64,000 nucleotides of DNA from Paraburkholderia phenazinium (GCF_900100735.1 NZ_FNCJ01000001.1:248001-312000); one strand, 5' to 3'; positions 36,320-45,831 are shown, counted from the stretch's first letter. A program made the numbers and translations. The notes: generated by a model from the sequence alone, not told the origin.

Positions 36320-36532
36320 TCAATGCATCTGTGCACTGGCCGGGCGTACCAGCTCGCCCGTATCGATCAGATCTTCGAGGAAAAAGGGTTCCGTATTCAG
36401 ATGCAGCGACGTGCCGGGTTCGCCGGCATACCACGCCACCATCGCCATGTCGCCCAGAATGCGCATGACGATCCCGCGCGCGCCTTGCGGCACGGCGATA
36501 TGCACGGATCGCACGATAGAACCGACTTGCAT
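36320..36532 (-). CDS. Small conserved hypothetical protein
   Basis: A 70-residue protein starting MQVGSIVRSVHIAVPQGARG and ending in ELVRPASAQMH. The ATG at 36532 has GGGGAAA 6 nt upstream on the reverse strand. Valine/glycine-rich short strands (GIVMRILGDMAMVAWYAG) suggest a small SH3-like beta-barrel. I do not recognise a family. It lies 70 bp upstream of the srkA-like gene on the same strand and may share its transcript. The upstream frame extension to 36691 has a poor start context. Confidence 0.6.
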   Translation of the reverse strand: MQVGSIVRSVHIAVPQGARGIVMRILGDMAMVAWYAGEPGTSLHLNTEPFFLEDLIDTGELVRPASAQMH

Positions 36533-36997
36533 GATATTTCCCCGTTCTCCCATAGCCGGCTGTCTGACGATCGTGCCGGTCGAGGTGATGATAAAAAGCG
36601 CCGCTTCGCCGAACACGTTGCGAACGCACCTGAGTTGCGGCGCATTTCCAGCCGTTGGCCCTACTGTAACGCATGACCACAGGACCATCATAAACCTTGC
36701 GGCACGTTATATCGAAAACATGGGCAGGCTGTTGCATACCGGCTTCATATGCGGCGTGGGCGCACCAGAAAGGCGCATGTAAGCAAACGCTACACGATCC
36801 GGTGCGGCGCCGGTTCATCGCGGGACGCTGTACAGCCCGGCCTGGCAAGACTTCCGCCGTCTGCGCGGTGGCGCTGCAGTGCCGCAATCGACGCAGACGC
36901 AGCCCCAACTGTCGCCTATACTCGAAACAAGCGTGGCAGCCGCATCAAGCCTAAAAATACGGCGCTGCCTCGGCGAACACATCATAAGGAGACGAGC
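36533..36997. other. Divergent intergenic region (465 bp)
   Basis: Separates a reverse-strand small hypothetical gene from a forward-strand small membrane protein gene. No gene-like frame with a ribosome site, repeat or RNA structure was recognised. Confidence 0.35.
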
Positions 36998-37183
36998 ATG
37001 ACGACCTACTTTACGATCGCCGATTTCATCCTGATCATCCCGATGGCGCTAGCCGGCGCGCTGTTTGTCGGCGCCCTGCCCTGCAAGACGGAGTTCAGGC
37101 ACAACCTGTTTCGGCTGATCGGCGCGCTGGTGGGGGTGGGGGTCGCGGTCCTGCTGGTGGAAGGACTACCTGCGCTCGTCTAG
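36998..37183 (+). CDS. Small two-helix inner-membrane protein
   Basis: A 61-residue protein with two hydrophobic segments (FILIIPMALAGALFVGALP and LIGALVGVGVAVLLVEGLPAL) joined by a short basic loop (CKTEFRHNLFR). AAGGAG lies 7-8 nt before the ATG, a strong start. I do not recognise the family. Its last 18 bp overlap, on the opposite strand, the 3' end of the desaturase gene. Confidence 0.7.
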   Translation: MTTYFTIADFILIIPMALAGALFVGALPCKTEFRHNLFRLIGALVGVGVAVLLVEGLPALV

Positions 37184-38248
37184 CCGCGCAGCAGCGGCCA
37201 CGGCTACCGCAGCGCTAGAGGCCGGACGCACGCTGTAATGCGCTGTCGCATCGAGCGCGCCCGGTCCCTTGAACTGACGCAGCGCGCTGCGAAAGTAGGC
37301 GGGTTCGGTCGGCCCGCCTGCGTCGGCGCGCGTTTCCCGTTCGAGTGCATCGAGCGCGGGTAGCGCCGTCCACGGCAGCGTCGGATGCTGATGATGCAAG
37401 CGATGCAGTTGATGATTCATCAGCACACCTTGCCATGCCCGCGCCACGCGAAAGTTGCGCGAACGTCCCGGTTCGTCGAGTCCCACGCCATAGTGCGGCA
37501 GGTTGTCGGCAAGCGACAGCCATACGCCCCGTAAGTACATCGTCACGGCCAGTACCGGCCACCATGTCCCGTAGAAATAGAGAGCCAGTGCGAACAGCGC
37601 GAGCGTCAGCAGCCAGTCGCGGCGGATGCGCGCGCGCCGCGCGGGATCGGCGGTGAAGTTGCCGAACAGGCGCTGCACATCGGCGCCGAGCGGGCCTTCC
37701 GCACCGACGGCATTCGCCACGAGCGAACGCGCGAGCCGGGCCGGCGCAAACGCGAGCAGCGGCAACACCAGCTCGCCTGCATACAGGCCGCCCAATAAAC
37801 GTCCGTAATAGCTGAGCCGCACGCGCCAGACAGACCGCCCTGCATCGAGCACATCCGGACGATCGAACGGCTCGCGCGTGAAGCGATGATGCATCAGGTG
37901 TCCGAAGCGTACCGCATCGAACGGCAGCGCGAAGGCAATGGCGAGTACGCGCGCAACGCCCTCGTTCAGATGGCGCCGGGCAAACAGTTGTCCGTGAATC
38001 GCCTCGTGAATCAGCCCCCAGTGCGTAGGCGTCAGCATGACCAGCGGCACGATCAGCAGCAGTGCCGGCATACCCCACGCACGCAGCAGGATGGGCAAAC
38101 CAAAGAGCTGCAGCGCCGTCGCAACGGTAACGACAACCAGCAGCGTGAGATTAGCGCGTACGTCGATGGCAGGACGTTTGGGCGTAGTTCGCCCATGCGC
38201 CGTGGTTTGCGTTGCCGGGCCAGCCTGGGTGGCCGCACGTGGGTCCAT
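37166..38248 (-). CDS. Membrane fatty acid desaturase family protein
   Basis: A 360-residue integral membrane di-iron enzyme. The three histidine clusters are HEAIHG (about residue 80), HLMHH and HRLHHQHP, preceded by hydrophobic pairs such as LTLLVVVTVATALQLFGL and ALLLIVPLVML. The family inserts a double bond or hydroxyl into fatty acyl chains, carotenoids or similar lipids with O2 and ferredoxin-type electron donors. About 30 N-terminal residues are polar. The substrate is undetermined; relatives next to other lipid genes are not seen here. Confidence 0.85.
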   Translation of the reverse strand: MDPRAATQAGPATQTTAHGRTTPKRPAIDVRANLTLLVVVTVATALQLFGLPILLRAWGMPALLLIVPLVMLTPTHWGLIHEAIHGQLFARRHLNEGVARVLAIAFALPFDAVRFGHLMHHRFTREPFDRPDVLDAGRSVWRVRLSYYGRLLGGLYAGELVLPLLAFAPARLARSLVANAVGAEGPLGADVQRLFGNFTADPARRARIRRDWLLTLALFALALYFYGTWWPVLAVTMYLRGVWLSLADNLPHYGVGLDEPGRSRNFRVARAWQGVLMNHQLHRLHHQHPTLPWTALPALDALERETRADAGGPTEPAYFRSALRQFKGPGALDATAHYSVRPASSAAVAVAAAARLDERR

Positions 38249-38360
38249 CTTCCCTCCGTCGAGACGACATCGCCCGCGACCTTAGCAGCGCTGTATGACA
38301 GCGGGAAGAATGGTGCCCCTCGTGTAACCGCGCGTGATGCAACGCGTGGGCCCACAAAGA

Positions 38361-38382
38361 AAAGCCGCCTTACGGCGGCTTT
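38361..38382 (-). terminator. Terminator of the aldo/keto reductase gene
   Basis: AAAGCCGCC and GGCGGCTTT form a tight stem with a 4-nt loop. On the reverse strand it is followed by TTTTCTTT, 30 bp past the reductase stop. It may also act on the forward strand. Confidence 0.85.
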
Positions 38383-38414
38383 CCTGATCAAGCGTTTGTT
38401 GCGAAGTCAGACAA

Positions 38415-39458
38415 TCAGATGGCCTGATCCGTCGACGGCTTTTCCCACAGGTTGACGCCGCCCTCGGTCGCATAGCGGTCGATCTCCGCCAGTTCCTCCT
38501 TCGAGAACTCGAGGTTCTTCAGTGCGCCGGCGTTCTCGCGCACCTGTTCGGCCTTGCTCGCGCCGATCAGCGCCGACGTAATGCGGCCGCCGCGCAGCGT
38601 CCAGGCGAGCGCCATTTGCGCAAGACTCTGACCGCGTCGCTGGGCAATCTCGTTGAGCTTGCGCACATGCTCGATGTTCTGCGCGCTGAGGTGGTCCTGC
38701 TTCAGCGAGCCGCCACCCGGCCTGTTGACGCGTGCGTCTTCGGGCACGCCGTTCAGGTACTTGCCGGTCAAGAGGCCTTGTGCGAGCGGCGTGAAAGCGA
38801 TGCTGCCCGTGCCGAGTTCCTCGAGTGTGTCGAGCAGTTCATGTTCGACCCAACGGTTGAGCATGTTGTAGGCAGGCTGGTGAATCAGCAGCGGCACCTT
38901 GTATTCGGCCAGCAGCTTCGCCATTTCGCGGGTCTTGGCGGCCGAATACGACGAAATGCCGATATAGAGCGCCTTGCCCTGTTGCACCGCACTCGCCAGT
39001 GCGCCGGCGGTTTCTTCAAGCGGCGTCTCAGCGTCGAAACGGTGCGAATAGAAGATATCCACGTAGTCGAGCCCCATGCGTTGCAGGCTCTGGTCGAGAC
39101 TCGCGAGGATGTACTTGCGCGAGCCGCCGCCCTGGCCGTACGGGCCCGGCCACATGTCCCAGCCGGCCTTCGACGAGATCAGCAGTTCGTCGCGATACGG
39201 CTTGAAATCGTCCTTGAACAGGCGCCCGAAATTGGTCTCGGCGCTGCCGTACGGCGGCCCGTAGTTGTTAGCCAGATCGAAGTGCGTGATGCCGAGATCG
39301 AAGGCCGTGCGCAGAATCTCGCGCTGGGTGGAGAGCGGCGTGGTGTCGCCGAAGTTATGCCACAGGCCCAGCGAGAGCGCCGGCAGTTTGAGACCCGACT
39401 TGCCGCAAACGCGGTATTGCATGTCCGAATAGCGTGCTGAAGCTGCTTCGTAAGCCAT
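38415..39458 (-). CDS. gpr: Aldo/keto reductase, L-glyceraldehyde 3-phosphate reductase (YghZ)-like
   Basis: A 347-residue AKR14-type enzyme. The N-terminus (MQYRVCGKSGLKLPALSLGL, WHNFGD) and ITHFDLANNYGPPYGSAE, DMWPGPYG and IFYSHRFDAETP correspond closely to E. coli YghZ/Gpr, which reduces L-glyceraldehyde 3-phosphate and methylglyoxal with NADPH. Catalytic Asp (FDLANN), Tyr (NNYGP), Lys (SSKAGW) and His (YSHRF) are all present. It is a single-gene unit with its own terminator. A beta subunit of a potassium channel is a historical misnomer for this family. Confidence 0.92.
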   Translation of the reverse strand: MAYEAASARYSDMQYRVCGKSGLKLPALSLGLWHNFGDTTPLSTQREILRTAFDLGITHFDLANNYGPPYGSAETNFGRLFKDDFKPYRDELLISSKAGWDMWPGPYGQGGGSRKYILASLDQSLQRMGLDYVDIFYSHRFDAETPLEETAGALASAVQQGKALYIGISSYSAAKTREMAKLLAEYKVPLLIHQPAYNMLNRWVEHELLDTLEELGTGSIAFTPLAQGLLTGKYLNGVPEDARVNRPGGGSLKQDHLSAQNIEHVRKLNEIAQRRGQSLAQMALAWTLRGGRITSALIGASKAEQVRENAGALKNLEFSKEELAEIDRYATEGGVNLWEKPSTDQAI

Positions 39459-39730
39459 TGCTTGAATCCTTGATGAGAACGACAGGAAAGGTCGCGGGGC
39501 CGCCGCGCAGGCCGATCGCCGATGCTGCGCGGCTGCGTGCGGTTCAGAGCGGGGTGAGACGAACTAACTATCTTAGCCAATCGTCGAAAGGCTTGCAGGC
39601 GCCCATTATGCGGGACGCAAAGCGGTCCGTCTGGAGCCACCCGGAGGCAGGCTCGGAGCAGCATGGACGCGGCCTTCGCGCTCCCCTAAACTGGGCCGGC
39701 AGATTGACAGCAACTAACCAGAGGAACTTC

Positions 39731-39937
39731 ATGACCAAAGCGATTTCGCTCGCCTTGATTGTCGGCGGCGTGGTGCTGCTGTATTTCGGCGGCCAGGCAT
39801 TCCATTCGTTCAGCAGCGAGGTGTCGCGCGTCTTCACCGGTTCGCCGACCAACAAGGCCATTATGCTGATTGTGGGTGGCGTAATCGCGACACTCGCCGG
39901 CCTGATTGGCCTCGCGACTTCGGGCGGCAAACGCTAG
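39731..39937 (+). CDS. DUF3185 family small membrane protein
   Basis: A 68-residue protein with two transmembrane helices (LALIVGGVVLLYFGGQAF and IMLIVGGVIATLAGLIGLA) flanking a polar loop with SSEVSRVFTGSPTNKA, the DUF3185 signature. The family has no assigned function. GAGGAAC precedes the ATG. It is divergent from the reductase gene. Confidence 0.8.
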   Translation: MTKAISLALIVGGVVLLYFGGQAFHSFSSEVSRVFTGSPTNKAIMLIVGGVIATLAGLIGLATSGGKR

Positions 39938-39977
39938 GGCAAGCGGGCGACGGGCAGCGCCCGTCGCTCTGCAACCA

Positions 39978-40748
39978 TCAGAACGCCACTTCGGGCTTCG
40001 ACGCGGAGCGCGAGCCCGGCAGCGGCACGTTGCTGGCGCCGTGATAGGTGTACACCAGCGAAAACTTCACTGCGTCGCTCAGATTCTTGCCGGCCGAATG
40101 CAGCGTGTTGCAGTGGAAGAACACCACATCGCCGGCCTTCAGTTCTGGAGAGACCGCGGTCTGGATCAGCGCCTGGTTCTCAGGCAGATCGGCGCGGAAA
40201 AACTTCGCTGCGTCGAAGCGCTCGGACGTGAAGGTCGCGCTATGCGACTGCGGCACGAGCCACAGCGCGCCGTTATCCACGGTTTCCGAACCAAGTGCGA
40301 GCCACACGGAAACCAGATCGTCTCGCTCGAACGACCAATAACGCGCATCGCGATGCCAGCCGGTCAGGCTGCCATAGGCAGGATGCTTGGTCATCATGCA
40401 GTTATGATGCGCGCGCGACAGGCGCGGCTCCTCACCGAAATAGGTCTCCATCCAGCCACGGATTTCCGGCGCCGTCGCCCACTCGGCAAAGCGCGGATGA
40501 CGCGCATACGCGTCGAGCAGGCGCCGCACCGTATGGCCGCCTGGCGCATGCTTCGACTCCGGCGCGCCCGGATAGCGCAGATCCGCCTCGAACTCGATTG
40601 GCGCGGCCGCCTCCTCGAGTTGCCGTTGCGCTATCTGCTTCAGTTCGGCGCAGCGCTCGGGCGAGACCAGCCCCGGCACCACGACGAAGCCCCGATCCCG
40701 CAACATCTGAACCTGTTCTTTCTTGGTGTGAACTAACTGAACTGACAT
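39978..40748 (-). CDS. Phytanoyl-CoA dioxygenase (PhyH) family protein
   Basis: A 256-residue Fe(II)/2-oxoglutarate dioxygenase. The metal triad is His-x-Asp in GWHRDARYW and the distal His in FHCNTLHSAGKN; the Arg for 2-oxoglutarate is not certain. The family hydroxylates varied small molecules. The ATG at 40748 begins a family-like helix (MSVQLVHTKKEQVQMLRDRG), whereas the upstream frame to 40919 is not conserved-looking. No pathway partners are adjacent, so the substrate is open. Confidence 0.87.
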   Translation of the reverse strand: MSVQLVHTKKEQVQMLRDRGFVVVPGLVSPERCAELKQIAQRQLEEAAAPIEFEADLRYPGAPESKHAPGGHTVRRLLDAYARHPRFAEWATAPEIRGWMETYFGEEPRLSRAHHNCMMTKHPAYGSLTGWHRDARYWSFERDDLVSVWLALGSETVDNGALWLVPQSHSATFTSERFDAAKFFRADLPENQALIQTAVSPELKAGDVVFFHCNTLHSAGKNLSDAVKFSLVYTYHGASNVPLPGSRSASKPEVAF

Positions 40749-41200
40749 AGGGTATTCCGTTACCTTCTGCTGGCCGATCCTCGATTGTAAAACGTACGCG
40801 ATCCGGTTGCGCGCCAATTGGCCCCGCCTTGGATCCAGCGCAATCGCGGGCACCGACGTTGGATTCGTCCAGACACACAGTGAACGAGTGCACTTTGCAG
40901 GGGCGAAACTGCACACCAATCGACCGTCAACGGTCTGATCGCCCCACGTCCAGGCAGCGATCTGCCCCGTAAAAACCCGTAGGCGCCCGGGTTAAAACCG
41001 ACTTTCGGACGTCACGATTCGCGTGTAGCCTGCAGGCATGTTGATCGTCATTCCCGCTGTTTTCCTTTGCGCACGGCCAGCTCTGGCCGTTGCCGTCACA
41101 CCCGGTCAGTCCTTGGGTCTGCGAGTCGCTCCCGTTGGCATGCTTGCTGCATGTTTTTGCAGCACCTCCTCCGCGCGGCCCGTCGCCCACCTTTGAAGCC
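40749..41200. other. Intergenic region (452 bp), nothing certain
   Basis: Between the reverse-strand PhyH gene and a doubtful forward-strand reading frame. No RNA gene, terminator or repeat was recognised. The last 100 bp could encode a leader for the following hypothetical gene. Confidence 0.3.
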
Positions 41201-41554
41201 ATGCACACACTCCTGAGTACCCGTCTTACCCGCGCCGCGCTAAAAGCGGCACGTCCCGCGCGCCGCCATGTGGTGCGCGCACTGCGTCACCACGCCACGC
41301 GCACGCGTGCGCTCGCCGGGCAATGGCGCGAAGCCAAACCCGTGGATGGCATCCGCACCTGGTTTCAGACTTTCTTTACCGCGTTGCGCACGCAAGCCGG
41401 CTCGCGCCGCTTTTCGCTGCGCACGCTGCTGCGCAAGCCGACGCCACTGCACGCGCTGACGACGCAGGCGCCGAGCGTCCGTTATGCCGCGAGCCGACGC
41501 CCGCGCCGGATGGCCGCGAACAGCGAGGGGTGGTTTGGCTTCGCGAGTCGGTGA
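41201..41554 (+). CDS. Doubtful small basic hypothetical protein
   Basis: A 117-residue frame beginning MHTLLSTRLTRAALKAARPA, very rich in Arg, Ala and Thr and strongly basic throughout, with no domain or membrane segment recognised. The start lacks a good ribosome site. High-GC DNA often leaves such frames open by chance, so this call is tentative. It directly precedes the AT-richer Fic island. Confidence 0.3.
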   Translation: MHTLLSTRLTRAALKAARPARRHVVRALRHHATRTRALAGQWREAKPVDGIRTWFQTFFTALRTQAGSRRFSLRTLLRKPTPLHALTTQAPSVRYAASRRPRRMAANSEGWFGFASR

Positions 41555-41608
41555 GATTTGCTGGTTGAGGACGCGGTAAGCGCGACGCGACCTCTCTGAA
41601 GCTCGATA

Positions 41609-41803
41609 GCGACAAAATCGCTTATTTGCTAGCTCATTAACGACATCAATCGCTTAAGGTAAGCAGCTTTAAGCGGGAAAGCGACAATCGAGGGACGCAG
41701 ACCGTTATTAAATTTAGCTGAAAAACGACAAATCCAATACAATAAAAGCTCAATTGCGACACGCGTAAAGCGAAATGAGCGACCTAAAAGCGGAAAAGCG
41801 ACA
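41609..41803 (+). repeat. Six direct (G/A)CGACA motifs at helical spacing upstream of the Fic gene
   Basis: Copies start at 41609, 41640, 41681, 41725, 41756 and 41798, all on the forward strand. The intervals are 31, 41, 44, 31 and 42 bp, close to 3 or 4 DNA turns. Two copies sit in a longer repeat AAGCGG(G/A)AAAGCGACAATC (41671-41689 and 41788-41806, 18/19 identical). The first copy also forms AGCGA-N5-TCGCT. The last copy lies inside the 5' coding part of the Fic gene. Most likely a cooperative protein-binding array. Confidence 0.6.
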
Positions 41804-42034
41804 ATCCGAAGAAGTCATGTTCGCAACGGGCGACGCCGCGATCTTCAGCGGCGCGCGAAGAGCGGTCAGTTAACCCGGATTGCTCCGGGCGTCTACGTCG
41901 AGGCTGGTACCGACGAGGAGATCATCGGCCGCGTTCAGCGGAATTGGCAAAAACTTGCAGCCCGTGCAGTTCCCGGTGGGGTTGTTTCGCATCTCAGCGC
42001 ATTCGCGCGAGGCATCACAGATGCCAATGAGGTT
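41775..42034 (+). pseudogene. Out-of-frame N-terminal part of the Fic gene (AbiEi-like winged-helix domain)
   Basis: From an ATG at 41775 one frame encodes 32 residues (MSDLKAEKRQ, EEVMFATGDAAIFSGARRAVS) and stops at 41871. A second frame, continuous with the Fic gene, reads SGQLTRIAPGVYVEAG, then DEEIIGRVQRNWQKLAA, GGVVSHLSAFARGITDANEV and on into the Fic coding sequence. Together they look like one N-terminal winged-helix domain of the type IV (AbiEi) antitoxin kind, split by a frameshift near 41855-41870. Loss of one copy of a tandem AGCGGTCAG-like unit (10 bp) would account for it. The second frame has no ATG, GTG or TTG before 42035. Confidence 0.6.
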
Positions 42035-43267
42035 GTGATATCGCATCCAACACGCTTCAACCGGCGCATTCGCTACCCCGGTCTTACGCTGGTCCTGGTC
42101 AAGGGGCCGAGCCGTCAGCCGGGAGATTTTCCGCTTGGGTCATTGGACCTGTACTGGTCCTCATTCGAACGCGCTCTACTCGAAAATCTGAGCCGCGGCT
42201 CTGCGACGACCCGCGCGCCACGCGACGATGTGGAGGAGCGCCTTATTACTTGCCTGAACGCGAACAAGGAAGGTGGGCCGAACCGAATCCGGGATCGTGC
42301 CCGGGAATTGTCTGGAGCACTGGGAACCGAAACCAGTTTTGAGGTGCTCAACGGTATGGTCGGGGCATTGTTGAGCACCCACGCGAAAGGAATGCTCAAA
42401 ACAAAAGCCGGGTTAGCCATCGCCAACGGTACTCCCATCGACACGAACCGTATCAACCTCTTCAACAACCTTGCGACCGCGCTGCGGGTGGCGGTACTGC
42501 CAGGTATTGCAGAGGTCGCCGAGCAAGGCACTAGCAGAATCAATTTCGCGTTCCTGGAGTCCTACTTTTCAAACTATGTAGAGGGAACCCGATTTTCTGT
42601 GGAAGAGGCCGAAGGCATTGTTCTGCGCAACAAGATTGTTCTGCAACGGCCCAAGGACTCTCATGACATCCTCGGGGTATTTAATCTTGCCAACAAGATC
42701 GACACCCGGGCAGTCGTACCACCCACCGGTGAAGACTTCGTCGATGTTCTGCAAGACCGGCACCTGAGGATGCTCGGGCGGCGCCCCGAGGCGAATCCCG
42801 GTCAACTAAAGCTCGAAACGAACTACGCGGGGACGACACAGTTCGTCCAACCGTCGCACGTCCGTGGGACGCTGGCAGAGGGATCGCGCTTTGCACTGAC
42901 GATTCCTGAGGGACTTGCGCGGGCCATCTATTATTTGTTCCTGATTGCCGAGGTCCACCCGTTCGAGGACGGCAACGGGCGATTGTCCAGACTGATCATG
43001 AACGCAGAGCTATCTAGAGTCGGGCATTGCCGTGTCATCATTCCGACGCTCTTTCACCCTCAGTTCGTGGACTGTCTCCGGGTGCTCACGCAAGGACAGC
43101 AAACGGAGCCCCTTATCAAGGCCATTTCCCGAATGAACATCTGGTCTGCCCAATTCGACTACTCGGACCTCGCCAAACTGATCCCCAAGGTAAAAGCCAC
43201 CAACGCTTTCCAAGAATCGCCTGCAGAATTTCGTCTGTTGAATGCTGACGGCTCCCGCGCGACATGA
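42035..43267 (+). CDS. Fic family protein (AMP-transferase fold), 5' end displaced by frameshift
   Basis: The intact part is 410 residues from a GTG at 42035. The Fic active loop is HPFEDGNGRLSR (residues 308-319) with catalytic His308 and the anion-binding GNGR. An inhibitory motif SNYVEG (S/TxxxE(G/N), Glu183) precedes it, the class II arrangement in which an N-terminal helix blocks ATP. Fic enzymes usually transfer AMP to a Ser/Thr/Tyr hydroxyl of a target protein. The GTG start has GAGG only 2 nt upstream and cuts a winged-helix domain, so it is probably not the ancestral start. Codon use and composition are less GC-rich than in neighbouring genes, suggesting acquisition. It is in cis with the phased repeat array. 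Confidence 0.82.
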   Translation: MISHPTRFNRRIRYPGLTLVLVKGPSRQPGDFPLGSLDLYWSSFERALLENLSRGSATTRAPRDDVEERLITCLNANKEGGPNRIRDRARELSGALGTETSFEVLNGMVGALLSTHAKGMLKTKAGLAIANGTPIDTNRINLFNNLATALRVAVLPGIAEVAEQGTSRINFAFLESYFSNYVEGTRFSVEEAEGIVLRNKIVLQRPKDSHDILGVFNLANKIDTRAVVPPTGEDFVDVLQDRHLRMLGRRPEANPGQLKLETNYAGTTQFVQPSHVRGTLAEGSRFALTIPEGLARAIYYLFLIAEVHPFEDGNGRLSRLIMNAELSRVGHCRVIIPTLFHPQFVDCLRVLTQGQQTEPLIKAISRMNIWSAQFDYSDLAKLIPKVKATNAFQESPAEFRLLNADGSRAT

Positions 43268-43293
43268 GGACGATCCTCGTGCTGCCCCGAAAG

Positions 43294-43332
43294 AAAAACC
43301 CCGCCCGGCTCAACGCCGGGCGGGGTTTTTTT
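43294..43332. terminator. Strong bidirectional terminator between the Fic gene and metK
   Basis: AACCCCGCCCGGC and GCCGGGCGGGGTT form a 13-bp perfect stem with a 5-nt loop; A and T runs on the two sides allow termination in both directions for these convergent genes. Confidence 0.95.
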
Positions 43333-43349
43333 GCAGCAGTCGAACCCGC

Positions 43350-44537
<1,188 letters not shown>

Positions 44538-44703
44538 GTTGCAGACTCCTGTTATGTGGTTACGGTTGAGAGCTTCACGTAGCCAGCTTCGGGGTCTGAA
44601 GCGGCGACGCTTTAGCGGATTTCCTGACTGTTCGGCGCAGATCACGTGGATCGCACCTGGCAGCTTCGCCCCGCAAGTTGTCTATTAACTCGGCGAAGCC
44701 CTT

Positions 44704-44730
44704 ATTATAGCGACTTCCTACATTTGTCAC
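44704..44730 (-). promoter_or_regulatory. Likely metK promoter
   Basis: On the reverse strand GTGACA (44730-44725), 15 bp, then a perfect TATAAT (44709-44704). The expected transcript start is near 44697, about 160 nt before the metK GTG. The spacer is 2 bp shorter than ideal. Confidence 0.55.
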
Positions 44731-44814
44731 AGAGTACCCACGCGTGTTGTATTTCGACTCGTTTTCGGTTTACTTGAGCCCCGCGTCCTCAGGTGCCCGC
44801 CGCGGAGCGGCCGC

Positions 44815-45699
44815 ATGCTGAGCCGTTTCGGAGCCAAACTCGCCATCGGACTGCTAAAACTGTTTGCGCTTTTGCCGTACGGCCTGATCGCCCGCATCGG
44901 CGACGGCCTTGGCTGGCTGCTGTATCAGATCCCTAGCCGGCGCAAGCGTATCGTCCATATCAACCTGAAGCTTTGCTTCCCCGAGTGGAGCGACGAGCGC
45001 CGTGAAGACGTCGCGCAGAAGCACTTCCGTCATGCCATCCGCAGCTATCTGGAGCGCAGCGTCCAATGGTTCGGATCGGCGAAGAAGCTGGAAAAACTGA
45101 TCCAGCTCGACAGCGCGATCGACCTCACCGATCCCAATCTGCCGCCCACGCTCTTTCTCGGCTTTCACTTCGTCGGCATCGAGGCGGGTTCGATCTTCCT
45201 CAACTATTCGTTGCGGCGTCAGTGCGGCTCGCTGTATCAGCCGATGTCGAATCCGGAACTCGAGGAGGTCGCCAAAGCGGCGCGCGCCCGCTTCGGCGCG
45301 GACATGGCAAGCCGCGCCGACAGCGCACGCATCGTGTTGCGCTGGCTGCGCGACAAGAAGCCGGTGATGCTCGGCGCCGACATGGACTACGGCATGCGCA
45401 ACTCGACCTTTGTGCCGTTTTTCGGCGTGCCGACCTGCACGCTGACGGCCGTCGGACGGCTCGCCAAGGTCGGCAATGCGCAGGTGGTGCCGTTCATCGG
45501 CGAAGTGCTGCCAAACTACAAGGGCTACCGCCTCAAGGTGTTCAAGCCGTGGGACAACTACCCGAGCGGCGACGACGAGGCCGACGCGCGCCGCATGAAC
45601 GCGTTCCTCGAAGAGCAGATTCCGCATATGCCGGAACAATATTATTGGGTCCATAAACGCTTCAAGACGCGTCCGCCGGGCGAACCGAGCGTTTATTGA
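44815..45699 (+). CDS. Lysophospholipid / lipid A acyltransferase, LpxL (HtrB)-like
   Basis: A 294-residue inner-membrane-associated acyltransferase of the LpxL/LpxM family, which adds a secondary acyl chain to Kdo2-lipid IVA. An N-terminal hydrophobic anchor (GLLKLFALLPYGLIARIGDGLGWLLY) precedes the HX4(D/E) catalytic motif in GFHFVGIEAG, followed by LRRQCGSLYQP and VMLGADMDYG. It is divergent from metK and upstream of dapF. Betaproteobacteria often carry two paralogues side by side; only one is here. Confidence 0.88.
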   Translation: MLSRFGAKLAIGLLKLFALLPYGLIARIGDGLGWLLYQIPSRRKRIVHINLKLCFPEWSDERREDVAQKHFRHAIRSYLERSVQWFGSAKKLEKLIQLDSAIDLTDPNLPPTLFLGFHFVGIEAGSIFLNYSLRRQCGSLYQPMSNPELEEVAKAARARFGADMASRADSARIVLRWLRDKKPVMLGADMDYGMRNSTFVPFFGVPTCTLTAVGRLAKVGNAQVVPFIGEVLPNYKGYRLKVFKPWDNYPSGDDEADARRMNAFLEEQIPHMPEQYYWVHKRFKTRPPGEPSVY

Positions 45700-45706
45700 C
45701 GCAACC

Positions 45707-45739
45707 CCGGAGGCCATCCGGAGGCCATCCGGAGGCAAT
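45707..45739 (+). repeat. Three 11-bp tandem repeats
   Basis: The unit CCGGAGGC(C/A)AT occurs three times head to tail (45707, 45718 and 45729); the third differs by one base. It lies just after the lpxL-like stop and before dapF. GGAGG inside each unit resembles a ribosome site but no start codon follows. Confidence 0.85.
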
Positions 45740-45831
45740 CCGCGCCCGGCAAAACCGGAGAAAATCCGCAATCGCAACACAATAAAAACGCCGTTCGGCG
45801 CACCTATGCGCGCGTCCCTTACAATAGCGGT

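Noticed and set aside
41609..41803. CRISPR-like array
   Set aside because: The repeated unit is only 6 bp (19 bp for two copies), spacers are short and unequal, and no cas genes are near; a regulatory array fits better.
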